A stretch of 64,000 bases of DNA, taken from the NCBI GenBank assembly GCA_963575675.1, contig CAUYUA010000044.1, positions 3,034 through 67,033 on the forward strand, given 5' to 3'. This stretch comes from CAUYUA01 sp963575675. GTDB lineage: Bacteria > Pseudomonadota > Alphaproteobacteria > Azospirillales > Azospirillaceae. This document shows, piece by piece, positions 55,464 through 64,000 of this stretch (position 1 is the first letter of the stretch; each line of letters starts with the position of its first letter). The notes beneath the pieces are model-generated. The model did no database searches. It saw only the letters and a program-made list of their open reading frames with translations, and was not told where the DNA came from. The translations under genes and the position numbers were made by a program.

Positions 55464-58400
55464 TCAGTGCCACTCAATTCGACTGATTTCGTTGAAGTGA
55501 ACCGTGCTGCCGTCCGACATCACAATAGCGCCGTTGACGCTATGATCAAATTCGATCGCATGCGGATTGTTAGGATCGACATGCATAAGATTTTTGTCGT
55601 CTTGATGTTCAAGCTGCAAAATCCAATGTTCGGCGTCCGGAGCGGTTTCGGGCAAGTTTAAGCCGGAGTCAATAAGCGTGTATCCCGCCAATGGATGAGC
55701 AATGTCGGTGAGATAGATCATATCGTGACCGACAGCGCCTTCGACAACGTCGTTTCCTTGCTGCGTTCCGAAGTCGAATGTGTCGTTTCCGGCGCCGCCG
55801 ACAAGATGATCGTTTCCGGCGCCGCCGATAAGGTGATCATTTCCATCTCCACCGGATATCTGATCATTTCCCGCGCCGCCGAAGACTTTATCATCTCCTG
55901 CGCCGCCCAATAACCAGTCGTTTCCGGCGGCGCCGTTGATGACGTCGCTGCCGTTTCCGCCGGAGATTCGAGCGTCGTTTGCTCCTGATGCGGATATCGT
56001 GTCGTTTCCGGTGGTTCCTGATGTCTCCGCCGAGAAAGAGACCGACACCGAGCTGGGAGCGCTGGTGGCGCCTTCTGCGTCGGTGGCTGTGATGGTCAGA
56101 GTGCGAGCCCCCGCTTCGGAGCCGGGAGTGATGCCGACGGAGCTGAGGATCGATTGATAGGTGGTGAGCGGCGCGGAGCCCGACAGTGTTAAAGTGTGAT
56201 GATCCGTGTCGAAATGAACGGTGAGGCTGGTGCCGCTGACTTCGCCGTTAGGGCCGATGTCGTGCCCGTTTAACATCAGAGCGTCGCCGGTGTGTAAGCC
56301 GCTGCTGATGCTGACGGTGGCTTGAGACAAATTCGCGCTGTCGATGTCGGTGACGGAGACTTGAGGATCAATAATGGCGGCCGTGTGCTCTCCGATCAGT
56401 CCGTGAACGGAGGCGCCGCTGTGCAGGGCGGCGGTCGGGGCGTCGTTGACGGCGGTGACGGATGTGTCGAGCGTGATCGTTCCGGCGCTGAAGATCGTCG
56501 TTTCGCCGACGGCGTGAGGGGCGCTGAGATCGATGTATGAGCCGTTGCTCGGGGGCGTTGCGCCGCTGTGGTTCTCGACGAGGTGAACGGTGAGCCCGCC
56601 GGGATGTCCGTTGAAATTCGCTGTGGGGACGAACCGGATTTGCTCGCTGGCGCTTAGCGCCAGTGCGTGATTGTCGGTGGGAGTCCCGATGTCGGACCAA
56701 GTGACTCCGTTCGAAGAATGTTGCCACACGCCTTGCGCCGCCGTTGCGGCGTTTCCGGTGATGACAATTCCTTGGAAGGAGTCGGCTTGGCTTCCGCCGT
56801 AGGCGGCTTGATTGTCCGCCGTGTCGGAGAACCCGCCGCTGAACAGATGCGTGACGGTGTCTCCGGCTGGAGCGGTCGTGTCTTCGTTGATGGCGGCGAG
56901 AACGGACGTCTCGTGGCCGCTGAGGACGATGGGAGCGTCATTGGCGGCGGAAACGGACGTGTTGAGCGTCATTGTTCCGGCGCTGAAGATCGTCGAGCCG
57001 CCTGTGGCTGCTGCGTTGCTGAGGTCGACTTCGCTTCCGGTGGTTGGCGGGGTTATGCCGCTGTGGTTTTCGATGAGGCGAACCGTGAGGCTTCCCGGAG
57101 TCCCGTTGAAGTCGTGAGCGGGCGCAAACCTGACGGGCGTGTTGGAGCCCAACACCAAAGCGTGAGCGTTGTCGCGGGCGCCGATGGCGATCCAATTGCC
57201 CGCGCCGTTCTGATACTGCCAAGTTCCTTGCGCCGTCGTCGCGGTGTTTCCGGTGATGGCGATTCCGTGGAAGGCGTCGGCTTGGGTTCCGCCATAGGCG
57301 GTCTGATTGTCCGTCGCGTCGGAGAATCCGCTGCTGAATAGATGAGAAACGGTGTCTCCGGTCGGGGCGGCGTCTTCGCCGACGGTGGTGAGAGTGGACG
57401 TCGCGAAGCCGCTGAGAACGACGGGGGCGTCGTTGACGGCGGAGACTGTTGTGTCGAGCGTCATGGTTCCGACGCTGAAGATCGTTGAGCCGCCGGTGGC
57501 TGCGGCGCTGTTGAGGTCGACTTCGGTTCCGGTGGTTGGCGGAGTTACGCCGCTGTGATTCTCGATGAGGTGGACAGTGAGGCCGCCTGGTTGGCCGTTG
57601 TAATCGCCGTTGGGAACGAATCTGACCTGAGTGTCGGAGTCCAGCACCAAGGCGTGGGCGTTGTCGCGGACGCCGACGGAGACCCAATTGCCCGCGTCGT
57701 TCAGATACTGCCAAGTTCCTTGAGTCGCCGTTGCGGCGTTTCCGGTGATGGCGATTCCGTGGAAGGCGTCGGCTTGGGTTCCGCCATAAGCCGTCTGGTT
57801 GTCGGTTGCGTCGGAGAACCCGCTGCTGAACAGATGCGTGACGGTGTCTCCGGTCGGCGCCGCGAGGCCCTCGCTCACGGGCGTTAGGCTTGCCGCCTCA
57901 TGGCCGCTCAAGACGATCGGCGCGTCGTTTATTCCGGCGATGTTGATGGTCAACGTGGAGGAGGAGGTCGCGGTTTCATGACCGGCGGCGACGACGCTGT
58001 GCTCGATGGCCGTTCCGGAGACGGTGAGATTGAGCGTTCCGTTGACGTGATCCGGCGCTTGCACCGAGAGGTTTTGGAGTTGAGTGGGCGTAAAGGCGTT
58101 TACGCCGGTCTGTTGGCCGTTCGGATCATCGATCAGCGTGATGGTTACGGAGCCGTCGGCGTTGGTGGTCAGAGTTTGGCCGTTGATGCTGAACACTGTG
58201 CCTGTGGGCGCTCCTGAAATGGTCAGAGAGTGGGTCTCCGAACCATCCAAGTCGGGGAAAGCGGCGTTGACCGACAAAGGAATGGCGGCGCTGTGTTCAA
58301 CGCCGGAGGCGGTTTGGGTTGTCAGCGTGGGAGCGTTGGCGACGCCTTGGAATTCGATCCTGAAGTCTCGGGATATCGTTGAGACCGAGCTGTTGCTCAA

Positions 58401-61400
58401 TTCCAGCGTGTTGGCGGTGAAGGTGAGAGTGGTGTCGAGCGCTTCGTGCGGCGTCAACAAGTAGACGCGCGCGGTTTGCAGATCGGCGGCGCTCATGGTG
58501 AAGCTGCCGTCGCCGTTGTTGACGACTGTAGAGCTAAGAGAACCGTCGGCGTTGTAAGCATCGATGCGGGCGTCTTCGGGGAGGCCGCTGACGCGCACCG
58601 AAAGAATTTCCGAGCCGTCTTTATCGAACAGTTCCGCGTTCACGCCGAGGCTGTGGAGGTTGACGGATTGATCTTCCAAGCTGATCAGCGTCGGCAAGGC
58701 TCCGCCGGCGGGCGGGGTGGGCATGGTGATGATTGCCTGATCGGCCACGGCTTCGACGGGGACGTGAATTGTGGTGGACGTTGTGACGGATGATCCGTTC
58801 GAGGTCTCGGTGGCGGTGGCGGTGGCGGTCAGGGTCAAGTCGCCGCTGAAGTTTTGCGGCGGCGAGATGTAGACGTCTCCGGTTTTGTTTCCGGGGATGG
58901 TGTAGACGCCTGAGGCGTTGGGCGTCCAAGCGGTTCCGTCGGCGTGGGTGAGCGTGGCTCCTGTAGGCAGGTCTTTCAGAGTAATCGAAGAAATGGTCTC
59001 GGAATTATCGACGTCTGTGGTTGCCGCCGACAAGTTCAGATGGATGCGCGTGTCTTCATTGCCGGAGCCGGAGCCGGAGATTGAGGGCGTGTCGGCGACT
59101 GCTTCGAAGTGAACCGAGCCGCTGGAGTTGTTGCTGGTGAAGGCGCCGTCGGCGCGGGTGAGGATGGAGGTGATGTTGAGGCTGATGTTGCCGCCGAAAT
59201 CGGCGGGCGGGCGCAGGGTGATGGCGTCGAGATGGGCGGGGTCGACCATATAATAGGAGTGTCCCCCGGTGGTGATGGAGCCGGGGAAGAACAAGACGGC
59301 TCCGGAGACCGACGACGAGAGCGTCGCGCCTGAGGGGAGGTCGGAGATTCTGATCGACAGAGCGGTGTTGGCGGGAGGACCGCTCCAGCTGCTGGGCAAC
59401 TGGAGATTGAAAGTGGCGTCATGATCTTCGACGCCGGGGGTTGCGACCACGGACACTGTCGGCGGGGTTGCGAGGGTTGTTGATCCTCCGCCGCCTCCGC
59501 CTCCGCCTCCGCTGTTCCCGCCGCCGTTTCCGCCGCTGCCGCTGACGTGATGCACCACGACGGAGAAATCTTGACTGCCGATGGCGACGCCGACGTCGTT
59601 GGGATTGCTGAGGCTGGCGTCGTTTTCGATCACGACGGCTTTAAGTTGCAGATTGACCGTGCCGTGAGAGGTTTGGCTGGCGTCGTCGAAGCCGGGCGCG
59701 GCCTTGAATTGAACGTAGGGCAGAGCTTCGCTGTTGGCGGTCCAAGAGCCGTCGCCGTTGTTGAATAGGCGCGCCGTTGTTGGAGCGCCGCTTGTCAGCG
59801 TTAATATATGGTTGGCGTTGGAGCTGTTTCCGGCGGGCATGCCGGTGATTAGGTATTGGATCGATTCCGAATGATCGTTGGTTACGCCGACCGGCGTTTC
59901 CGTGGTGCGGCCGTGCAAATCGAGAGTCGCCGGGGTTCCGGCGTTGGTTTCAACATTGGCCGCAGAGATTCCAGGGGCGTCGGCGACTCCTTTGACGCTG
60001 ATCGACACCACGCCGACGTCGGTTCTCGACGTGGGATGACTGGGATCGTCGGCGGTGATTGCGACGCCTTGCGAGTTCACTTCGGCGACGGTGGTTTGAA
60101 CTTTGAACTGAATGGTTTGGTTGCTCTGGGCCACCGGGTCGACTTCCAACCGGCCCGAGGTCGCTTGCTCGGCGGTGATCGTGTAGTGACCGCCGGCGTC
60201 TGGAGACAGAATTTGACCGTTCAGACGCAATGTCACGCCGCTCGGAATCTCGCTGAATACGACGTTTCCGACCATTTTTTCCGAACCGTCGGCGTCGGTC
60301 AATCCAGCGCCGATGGAGAATTGAATTCTGTTGTCTTCTAATCCGGCGCCGGATCCGCTGGGATGAACGGCGTCCACCACCGGCCTGATTTCGACATTGT
60401 AGGGGGTGGTCGAAACGTGGGTGCGTTGCAGAGTGGCGTCGTTCGGATCGACATCGATGGTCACGGCCTGAACGGTCAACGGAATGTTGCCGCTGAAATT
60501 GGTCGCGACGCCGCGCAGATGCAGTCCGTTGAGCTGATCGGGCGTGAGAGTCCAGGTGGTGGTTTGCGAGGCTCCGGAGCCGGAGACGCCCGTGACCAGG
60601 CCGACAGTGTGGCCGTTGGCGTCGATCAGAGCCATGCCTTTGGGCACGCCCTGAATAACGTAGGAAGTAATATGTTCGGACTGGACTGAGCGTGGTTGCG
60701 CTGCGCCGCTGCCCATGTTGTTGCCGAAAGCGCCGGTGGTGGGGGCGAGATCGTTGTCGTGGGCGACCGCTGAGATGGAAAGCGGCGCGACGCCATGAGC
60801 GCTATCGACGTCGCTTTCGTAGGTGGGGCTTCCGACCGTGATGTCGGCGGCGTTGGCGACTGGCGTGACTTTGACGGTGATGGCTTTTTCGGCGCTGAGC
60901 GCAGTGTCGCTGTTGCTGGTCTCGGTGGTGCGGGCGGTGACTTTGATTTGGAAGTCTTCGCTGCTGTAGCGGGGCGGCTCGACTTTCAGGCCGCTGAGCT
61001 GTGTCGGCGACAGCATGAAGGTCCACTGCGTGCTGGTCGAGGCGTGGGCCTGCGTGATTTGGTGCAAGACGCCGTTGCCGTCGGCGTAGGTCAAAGAGGC
61101 GTCGTGTTGGAGTTCGCACTCGACGCCGTTGGCGTTGGTGTAGAACAGGCGCGATCCGGCTGGGATGTTGTTCAGTTCGATCGCCAGAACCTCCGAACCG
61201 TCGGCGTCGGTCAGTGCCGTGGAGATGGAGAGCGGAATCTTCGACGCGGGTTCCGGCGTGTCTTCCACGCCCGATGCGGCGCCGGTGACGGTCAGCGTTG
61301 GGGCGTCGGCGTGGGCTTCGACGTTGAACGTGAGGCTGGCGGCGCGGGTGGCGACGTTGTCGGAGACGATGAGTTCGTTGTTGCCGGCGGCGGGGGTCTC

Positions 61401-64000
61401 GGTGGCGACCGCTGTGATGGTGAGGTTGACGCTGCCGCTGTAGTTGGCTGAAGGCGTGGCCACCAGAGTGGAGATTTTATCGGAGGGGATCGTGTAGCTT
61501 CCGTCGGCGTTCGGCGTGAACACGGTGGAGCCGCTGCGTAGAGACACTTGGGACGGCAAGCCGGACAACTTGAGGGTTAGAATCTCGGAGCCGTCCGTGT
61601 CGCTGAGGGCTGCGTGGATTTGTTGACCGATGGCCAAGCTGTTGTCTTCGACGACGGAAATGACGTCGTGGCCGCCGACGGTCTGGTGATCGACGGTGAG
61701 TGTCGGGACGGCGGCGACTGCATCGATGCGCACGGTGAGCGTTTGCGAAGAGCCGAGTTGCGCAGCGGCTCCGCCGACGTCTTGCGAGTAAGATTTTACA
61801 GTCATCGAGATGTCGCCGTCGCCGGGCGGCAAGCCGACGATTTTCAGCAGCGCGGCTTCACTTTGGGAGAAGCGCAATGACCCTGCGGGCAAACCTGTGG
61901 AGCTGCCCGCCGAATTGAACGTCAGACCGGCGGGGATGCCGCTGATCACCACATAAGCGGTTTCTCCGGGGGCGCCGGGAGCGACGGTGATCGGCACGTC
62001 GACGGCGCCGTTGTTGATGGCTCCGCCGGCGTCGGAGGAGATCGAAGAGCCGCCGGTGGTGTTGGCGTCATGAGCGCCTGTGCGGTCTACGCCTAAGCTT
62101 TCCTTCATCCATACGGAGGTGGGCGCCGTCATGGTTGGAGTGTCGGAAACCGGGGTGATGGAGGTGTTGAGCGTCACCAAGCCGGCGCTGTAGATCGTTG
62201 CTCCGCCTGTGGCTCCGGTTGTGCTGAGATTGACGATTGCGCCGCTGTTGGGGGGGAATCCGCTGTGATTTTCGATCAGGTGCGCAGAGAGGCCGCCGGG
62301 CGTTCCGTTAAAGTTGCTCGCCGGGAGGAAGCGCACTTTGTCCGTCGTTTTGATCACCAGAGCGGCTCCTTCGCTCGCGCTGCCGATGGACACCCACGTT
62401 GAGCCGTTGTTGGTGGAGTATTGCCACACGCCTTGAGACGCGGTGGCGGCGTTTCCCGTGATCGCCAAGCCGTGGAAGGCGTCGGCGTTTGTTCCCGTGT
62501 TGCCGCTGCTGACGGACTTTTGTGAATCGGCGGCGTCGCTGAAACTGGCGTTGAATAAGGTGGAAACAAAATTGCCGGTGGGGGCCGCCGTGTCTTCGTT
62601 AATCGTTCCGAGTGCGGCTGAGGCGTTTGCGGTCACGACGACTGGCGCATCATTGACCGAAGTCACCGAAGTGTTAAGCTTTACGGTGGCGGAGCTATAG
62701 ATGGTGCTTCCGCCATATGCGCCGGATGAGCTTAGGTTGACGCTGGAGCCGGAAGTCGGCGCTGCGGCGCCGGTTTCGATCAGGCGAGTGGTCAGAGACC
62801 CGGGCGCTCCGTTGAAGTTTCCTGTGGGGACGAACCGCACCAAGTCCGTGGACGTCAACACCAACGCGCTGCTGTTGCTGGCTGCGGTGCTGATGTTGGA
62901 CCATGAAGCGCCGGTGTTGTTGGAGTATTGCCATGTTCCTTGAGCGGCTGTTGCGGCGTTGCTGGTGATCGCCACGCCGTAGAGCGTGCTTGCGCTGGAG
63001 CCTCCTGAAGCCGTTTGAGCGTCGGACGAATCGGAGAAATTGCCGCTGAACAACGCGGAAACCGTCCTTCCCGTGATGCTGGACGTCGAGGTGTCTTCGA
63101 CGACGTTTGACAGCGTTCCCGATCCTGAGCCAATGGGAGCGTCGTTTACGGGATTAATGGTGATCGTCATGGACGCCGACTGTGTGGCGACATTGTCGGC
63201 GGTTGTTTGTTCGGCGTTGGTTCCTGTGGGCGTCGCCGTGGCGATCGCCGTTACGGAGAGGTTGAACTGGCCGTTATAGTTCGTCGGAGGGGTGACGGTG
63301 AGGTTGGATATTTGGTTGCCGTTGACGGTGTAGGTGGAATCCGCGTTTGCGCTGATGATCGTTGCGCCGGACTTCAGCACCGAGCCGGTCGGTAAATTGG
63401 CCAGCTTGAGCGTGAGTATTTCCGAACCTTGCGTGTCGGAGAGGGCGGTTGTGATCTTGTCGCCGATGGCGAACGGCGTTGTTGGATCTTCTGTTGCTGT
63501 GACGGACTGCACTGTGAGAGTCGGGACATCGGCGACGGCGTCGACTTTTACGGCGACGGTTTGAGTCGCGCCTGCCTGCGCAGCGGCTCCGCCGACATCT
63601 TGCGAGTACGGGGTGACGGATAGCGTAAAGTCGTTATCGGATTGATTGGTGGGCAATCCGGTGATCTTTAGGTCGGCGGCGTCTCCTTGCGACAGGAGTA
63701 GCGAACCGTCGGTTTGGACTGTTCCGTGATTGAAAGTGACGCCTGAGGGGAATCCTTTAACAACGACATAGGCGGTTTCTCCTGCGGCTCCGGCCTGAAC
63801 CGAGATCGGCACGGAGACCGCGCCGCTGTTAACCGCCGCGTCATCGATTGCCGCGCCGCCGGTGGTGTTGGGGGTTCCGGCTCCGACGCTGCTTACGCCT
63901 AAATCTTCTTTCACCCATACGACGTTGGGAATAACCACGCCTTGTGGCCCGTCGGAAACCGGGGCGACGTTGACGCCGAAGGTTGCGGTGCGCGAGGCGA
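55464..64000 (-). CDS. Giant RTX adhesin, partial (5' end beyond window)
   Basis: At least 2,845 residues, still open at the window edge, so the N-terminus is missing; the apparent GTG start at 63938 is internal. It is built of repeated beta-sandwich modules. One type carries DGSE-type loops (SDTQGSEILTLKLANLPTG, TDADGSEVLAIELNNIPAG). A second type of about 164 residues (FHGIAITGNAATATQGTWQY) follows VNDAP linkers and is near-identical in three copies at about 56.4-57.9 kb. The end has RTX calcium nonapeptides (GGAGNDQISGGDGNDHLIGG), then a terminal domain typical of type I secretion signals. It is probably a secreted surface adhesin; no exporter genes are in view. Confidence 0.93.
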   Translation of the reverse strand, partial: ASRTATFGVNVAPVSDGPQGVVIPNVVWVKEDLGVSSVGAGTPNTTGGAAIDDAAVNSGAVSVPISVQAGAAGETAYVVVKGFPSGVTFNHGTVQTDGSLLLSQGDAADLKITGLPTNQSDNDFTLSVTPYSQDVGGAAAQAGATQTVAVKVDAVADVPTLTVQSVTATEDPTTPFAIGDKITTALSDTQGSEILTLKLANLPTGSVLKSGATIISANADSTYTVNGNQISNLTVTPPTNYNGQFNLSVTAIATATPTGTNAEQTTADNVATQSASMTITINPVNDAPIGSGSGTLSNVVEDTSTSSITGRTVSALFSGNFSDSSDAQTASGGSSASTLYGVAITSNAATAAQGTWQYSNNTGASWSNISTAASNSSALVLTSTDLVRFVPTGNFNGAPGSLTTRLIETGAAAPTSGSSVNLSSSGAYGGSTIYSSATVKLNTSVTSVNDAPVVVTANASAALGTINEDTAAPTGNFVSTLFNASFSDAADSQKSVSSGNTGTNADAFHGLAITGNAATASQGVWQYSTNNGSTWVSIGSASEGAALVIKTTDKVRFLPASNFNGTPGGLSAHLIENHSGFPPNSGAIVNLSTTGATGGATIYSAGLVTLNTSITPVSDTPTMTAPTSVWMKESLGVDRTGAHDANTTGGSSISSDAGGAINNGAVDVPITVAPGAPGETAYVVISGIPAGLTFNSAGSSTGLPAGSLRFSQSEAALLKIVGLPPGDGDISMTVKSYSQDVGGAAAQLGSSQTLTVRIDAVAAVPTLTVDHQTVGGHDVISVVEDNSLAIGQQIHAALSDTDGSEILTLKLSGLPSQVSLRSGSTVFTPNADGSYTIPSDKISTLVATPSANYSGSVNLTITAVATETPAAGNNELIVSDNVATRAASLTFNVEAHADAPTLTVTGAASGVEDTPEPASKIPLSISTALTDADGSEVLAIELNNIPAGSRLFYTNANGVECELQHDASLTYADGNGVLHQITQAHASTSTQWTFMLSPTQLSGLKVEPPRYSSEDFQIKVTARTTETSNSDTALSAEKAITVKVTPVANAADITVGSPTYESDVDSAHGVAPLSISAVAHDNDLAPTTGAFGNNMGSGAAQPRSVQSEHITSYVIQGVPKGMALIDANGHTVGLVTGVSGSGASQTTTWTLTPDQLNGLHLRGVATNFSGNIPLTVQAVTIDVDPNDATLQRTHVSTTPYNVEIRPVVDAVHPSGSGAGLEDNRIQFSIGAGLTDADGSEKMVGNVVFSEIPSGVTLRLNGQILSPDAGGHYTITAEQATSGRLEVDPVAQSNQTIQFKVQTTVAEVNSQGVAITADDPSHPTSRTDVGVVSISVKGVADAPGISAANVETNAGTPATLDLHGRTTETPVGVTNDHSESIQYLITGMPAGNSSNANHILTLTSGAPTTARLFNNGDGSWTANSEALPYVQFKAAPGFDDASQTSHGTVNLQLKAVVIENDASLSNPNDVGVAIGSQDFSVVVHHVSGSGGNGGGNSGGGGGGGGGSTTLATPPTVSVVATPGVEDHDATFNLQLPSSWSGPPANTALSIRISDLPSGATLSSSVSGAVLFFPGSITTGGHSYYMVDPAHLDAITLRPPADFGGNISLNITSILTRADGAFTSNNSSGSVHFEAVADTPSISGSGSGNEDTRIHLNLSAATTDVDNSETISSITLKDLPTGATLTHADGTAWTPNASGVYTIPGNKTGDVYISPPQNFSGDLTLTATATATETSNGSSVTTSTTIHVPVEAVADQAIITMPTPPAGGALPTLISLEDQSVNLHSLGVNAELFDKDGSEILSVRVSGLPEDARIDAYNADGSLSSTVVNNGDGSFTMSAADLQTARVYLLTPHEALDTTLTFTANTLELSNSSVSTISRDFRIEFQGVANAPTLTTQTASGVEHSAAIPLSVNAAFPDLDGSETHSLTISGAPTGTVFSINGQTLTTNADGSVTITLIDDPNGQQTGVNAFTPTQLQNLSVQAPDHVNGTLNLTVSGTAIEHSVVAAGHETATSSSTLTINIAGINDAPIVLSGHEAASLTPVSEGLAAPTGDTVTHLFSSGFSDATDNQTAYGGTQADAFHGIAITGNAATATQGTWQYLNDAGNWVSVGVRDNAHALVLDSDTQVRFVPNGDYNGQPGGLTVHLIENHSGVTPPTTGTEVDLNSAAATGGSTIFSVGTMTLDTTVSAVNDAPVVLSGFATSTLTTVGEDAAPTGDTVSHLFSSGFSDATDNQTAYGGTQADAFHGIAITGNTATTAQGTWQYQNGAGNWIAIGARDNAHALVLGSNTPVRFAPAHDFNGTPGSLTVRLIENHSGITPPTTGSEVDLSNAAATGGSTIFSAGTMTLNTSVSAANDAPIVLSGHETSVLAAINEDTTAPAGDTVTHLFSGGFSDTADNQAAYGGSQADSFQGIVITGNAATAAQGVWQHSSNGVTWSDIGTPTDNHALALSASEQIRFVPTANFNGHPGGLTVHLVENHSGATPPSNGSYIDLSAPHAVGETTIFSAGTITLDTSVTAVNDAPTAALHSGASVHGLIGEHTAAIIDPQVSVTDIDSANLSQATVSISSGLHTGDALMLNGHDIGPNGEVSGTSLTVHFDTDHHTLTLSGSAPLTTYQSILSSVGITPGSEAGARTLTITATDAEGATSAPSSVSVSFSAETSGTTGNDTISASGANDARISGGNGSDVINGAAGNDWLLGGAGDDKVFGGAGNDQISGGDGNDHLIGGAGNDHLVGGAGNDTFDFGTQQGNDVVEGAVGHDMIYLTDIAHPLAGYTLIDSGLNLPETAPDAEHWILQLEHQDDKNLMHVDPNNPHAIEFDHSVNGAIVMSDGSTVHFNEISRIEWH
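55750..55990 (-). repeat. RTX nonapeptide repeat region
   Basis: About eight GGxGxDxhx calcium-binding units close to the C-terminus of the adhesin, coded by a 27-bp repeat. They fold outside the cell after type I secretion. Confidence 0.9.
56460..57900 (-). repeat. About 492-bp tandem modules in the adhesin
   Basis: Three consecutive modules of about 492-495 bp are very similar, judged from the recurring AAGGCGTCGGCTTGGG-like block at 56776, 57271 and 57763. More distant copies lie at about 62-63 kb. Such arrays can recombine and change protein length. Confidence 0.85.

Noticed and set aside
55464..63938. Complete adhesin gene starting at GTG 63938
   Set aside because: The frame continues upstream to the window edge with the same kind of sequence (VNVAPVSDGPQG), so that codon is internal.

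Overview
This 64-kb window looks like chromosome from an alphaproteobacterium, probably Rhodospirillales-like. The basis is gene order and gene types: rbfA-truB-rpsO-pnp; a D-amino-acid aminotransferase, then hfq and hflX; gltX followed by gltA; an HpnA-like epimerase; mtnP; a CheZ-type phosphatase; and a large chemoreceptor. Base composition is moderate in GC by eye. No rRNA, tRNA, CRISPR array, transposase or phage gene was seen, so I do not assign a genus.

Layout. 0.1-7.5 kb: an exported MORN-repeat protein, an ECF sigma factor with its membrane anti-sigma factor, RNase R and a PDZ/S41 protease. 7.7-11.7 kb: rpmG, then an unusual locus made of a ParA/TraL-like NTPase, a long disordered protein and a divergent coiled-coil protein. 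Two long homopolymer tracts (10 C, 11 G) lie in coding sequence there. 11.9-21.3 kb: a chemoreceptor, enolase, an archaeal-type ProS, and metG and holB beside an IscR-like regulator. 21.7-27 kb: a periplasmic solute-binding protein, an HpnA-like epimerase, an FG-GAP/UnbV protein and tldD. 27-30 kb: an alanine-rich coiled-coil protein and a CheZ-like phosphatase. 30-41.8 kb: malate synthase, mtnP, the rbfA-truB-rpsO-pnp translation and RNA-decay block, then dat, a HAD phosphatase, hfq and hflX. 42-49.6 kb: a PutA whose second domain appears to have lost key catalytic residues, gltX, gltA, a small membrane protein, an EVE-domain protein and a CinA-C amidase. 50-55 kb: a 1300-residue multi-PAS histidine kinase and an unrecognised companion. 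55.4-64 kb: the C-terminal 2,840 or so residues of a giant RTX adhesin, whose N-terminus lies beyond the window.

The most distinctive non-coding feature is a dispersed intergenic repeat of about 80 bp, present as single arms or inverted pairs. It holds two nested hairpins and an inner TTCGCGAA palindrome. Clear copies sit mainly where genes converge, and one pair directly abuts the rnr start codon. The strongest leads are this repeat family, the homopolymer-bearing NTPase locus, the altered aldehyde dehydrogenase domain of PutA, and the CheZ-like protein carrying two FliM-like CheY-binding motifs.

Functional links: RNase R, PNPase, Hfq, RbfA, TruB and S15 form an RNA metabolism and translation set. 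Malate synthase, citrate synthase and PutA point to growth on acetate or amino acids. The chemoreceptor and CheZ-like protein indicate motility. The giant adhesin and the large PAS kinase suggest surface attachment under sensory control; that last link is inference only.
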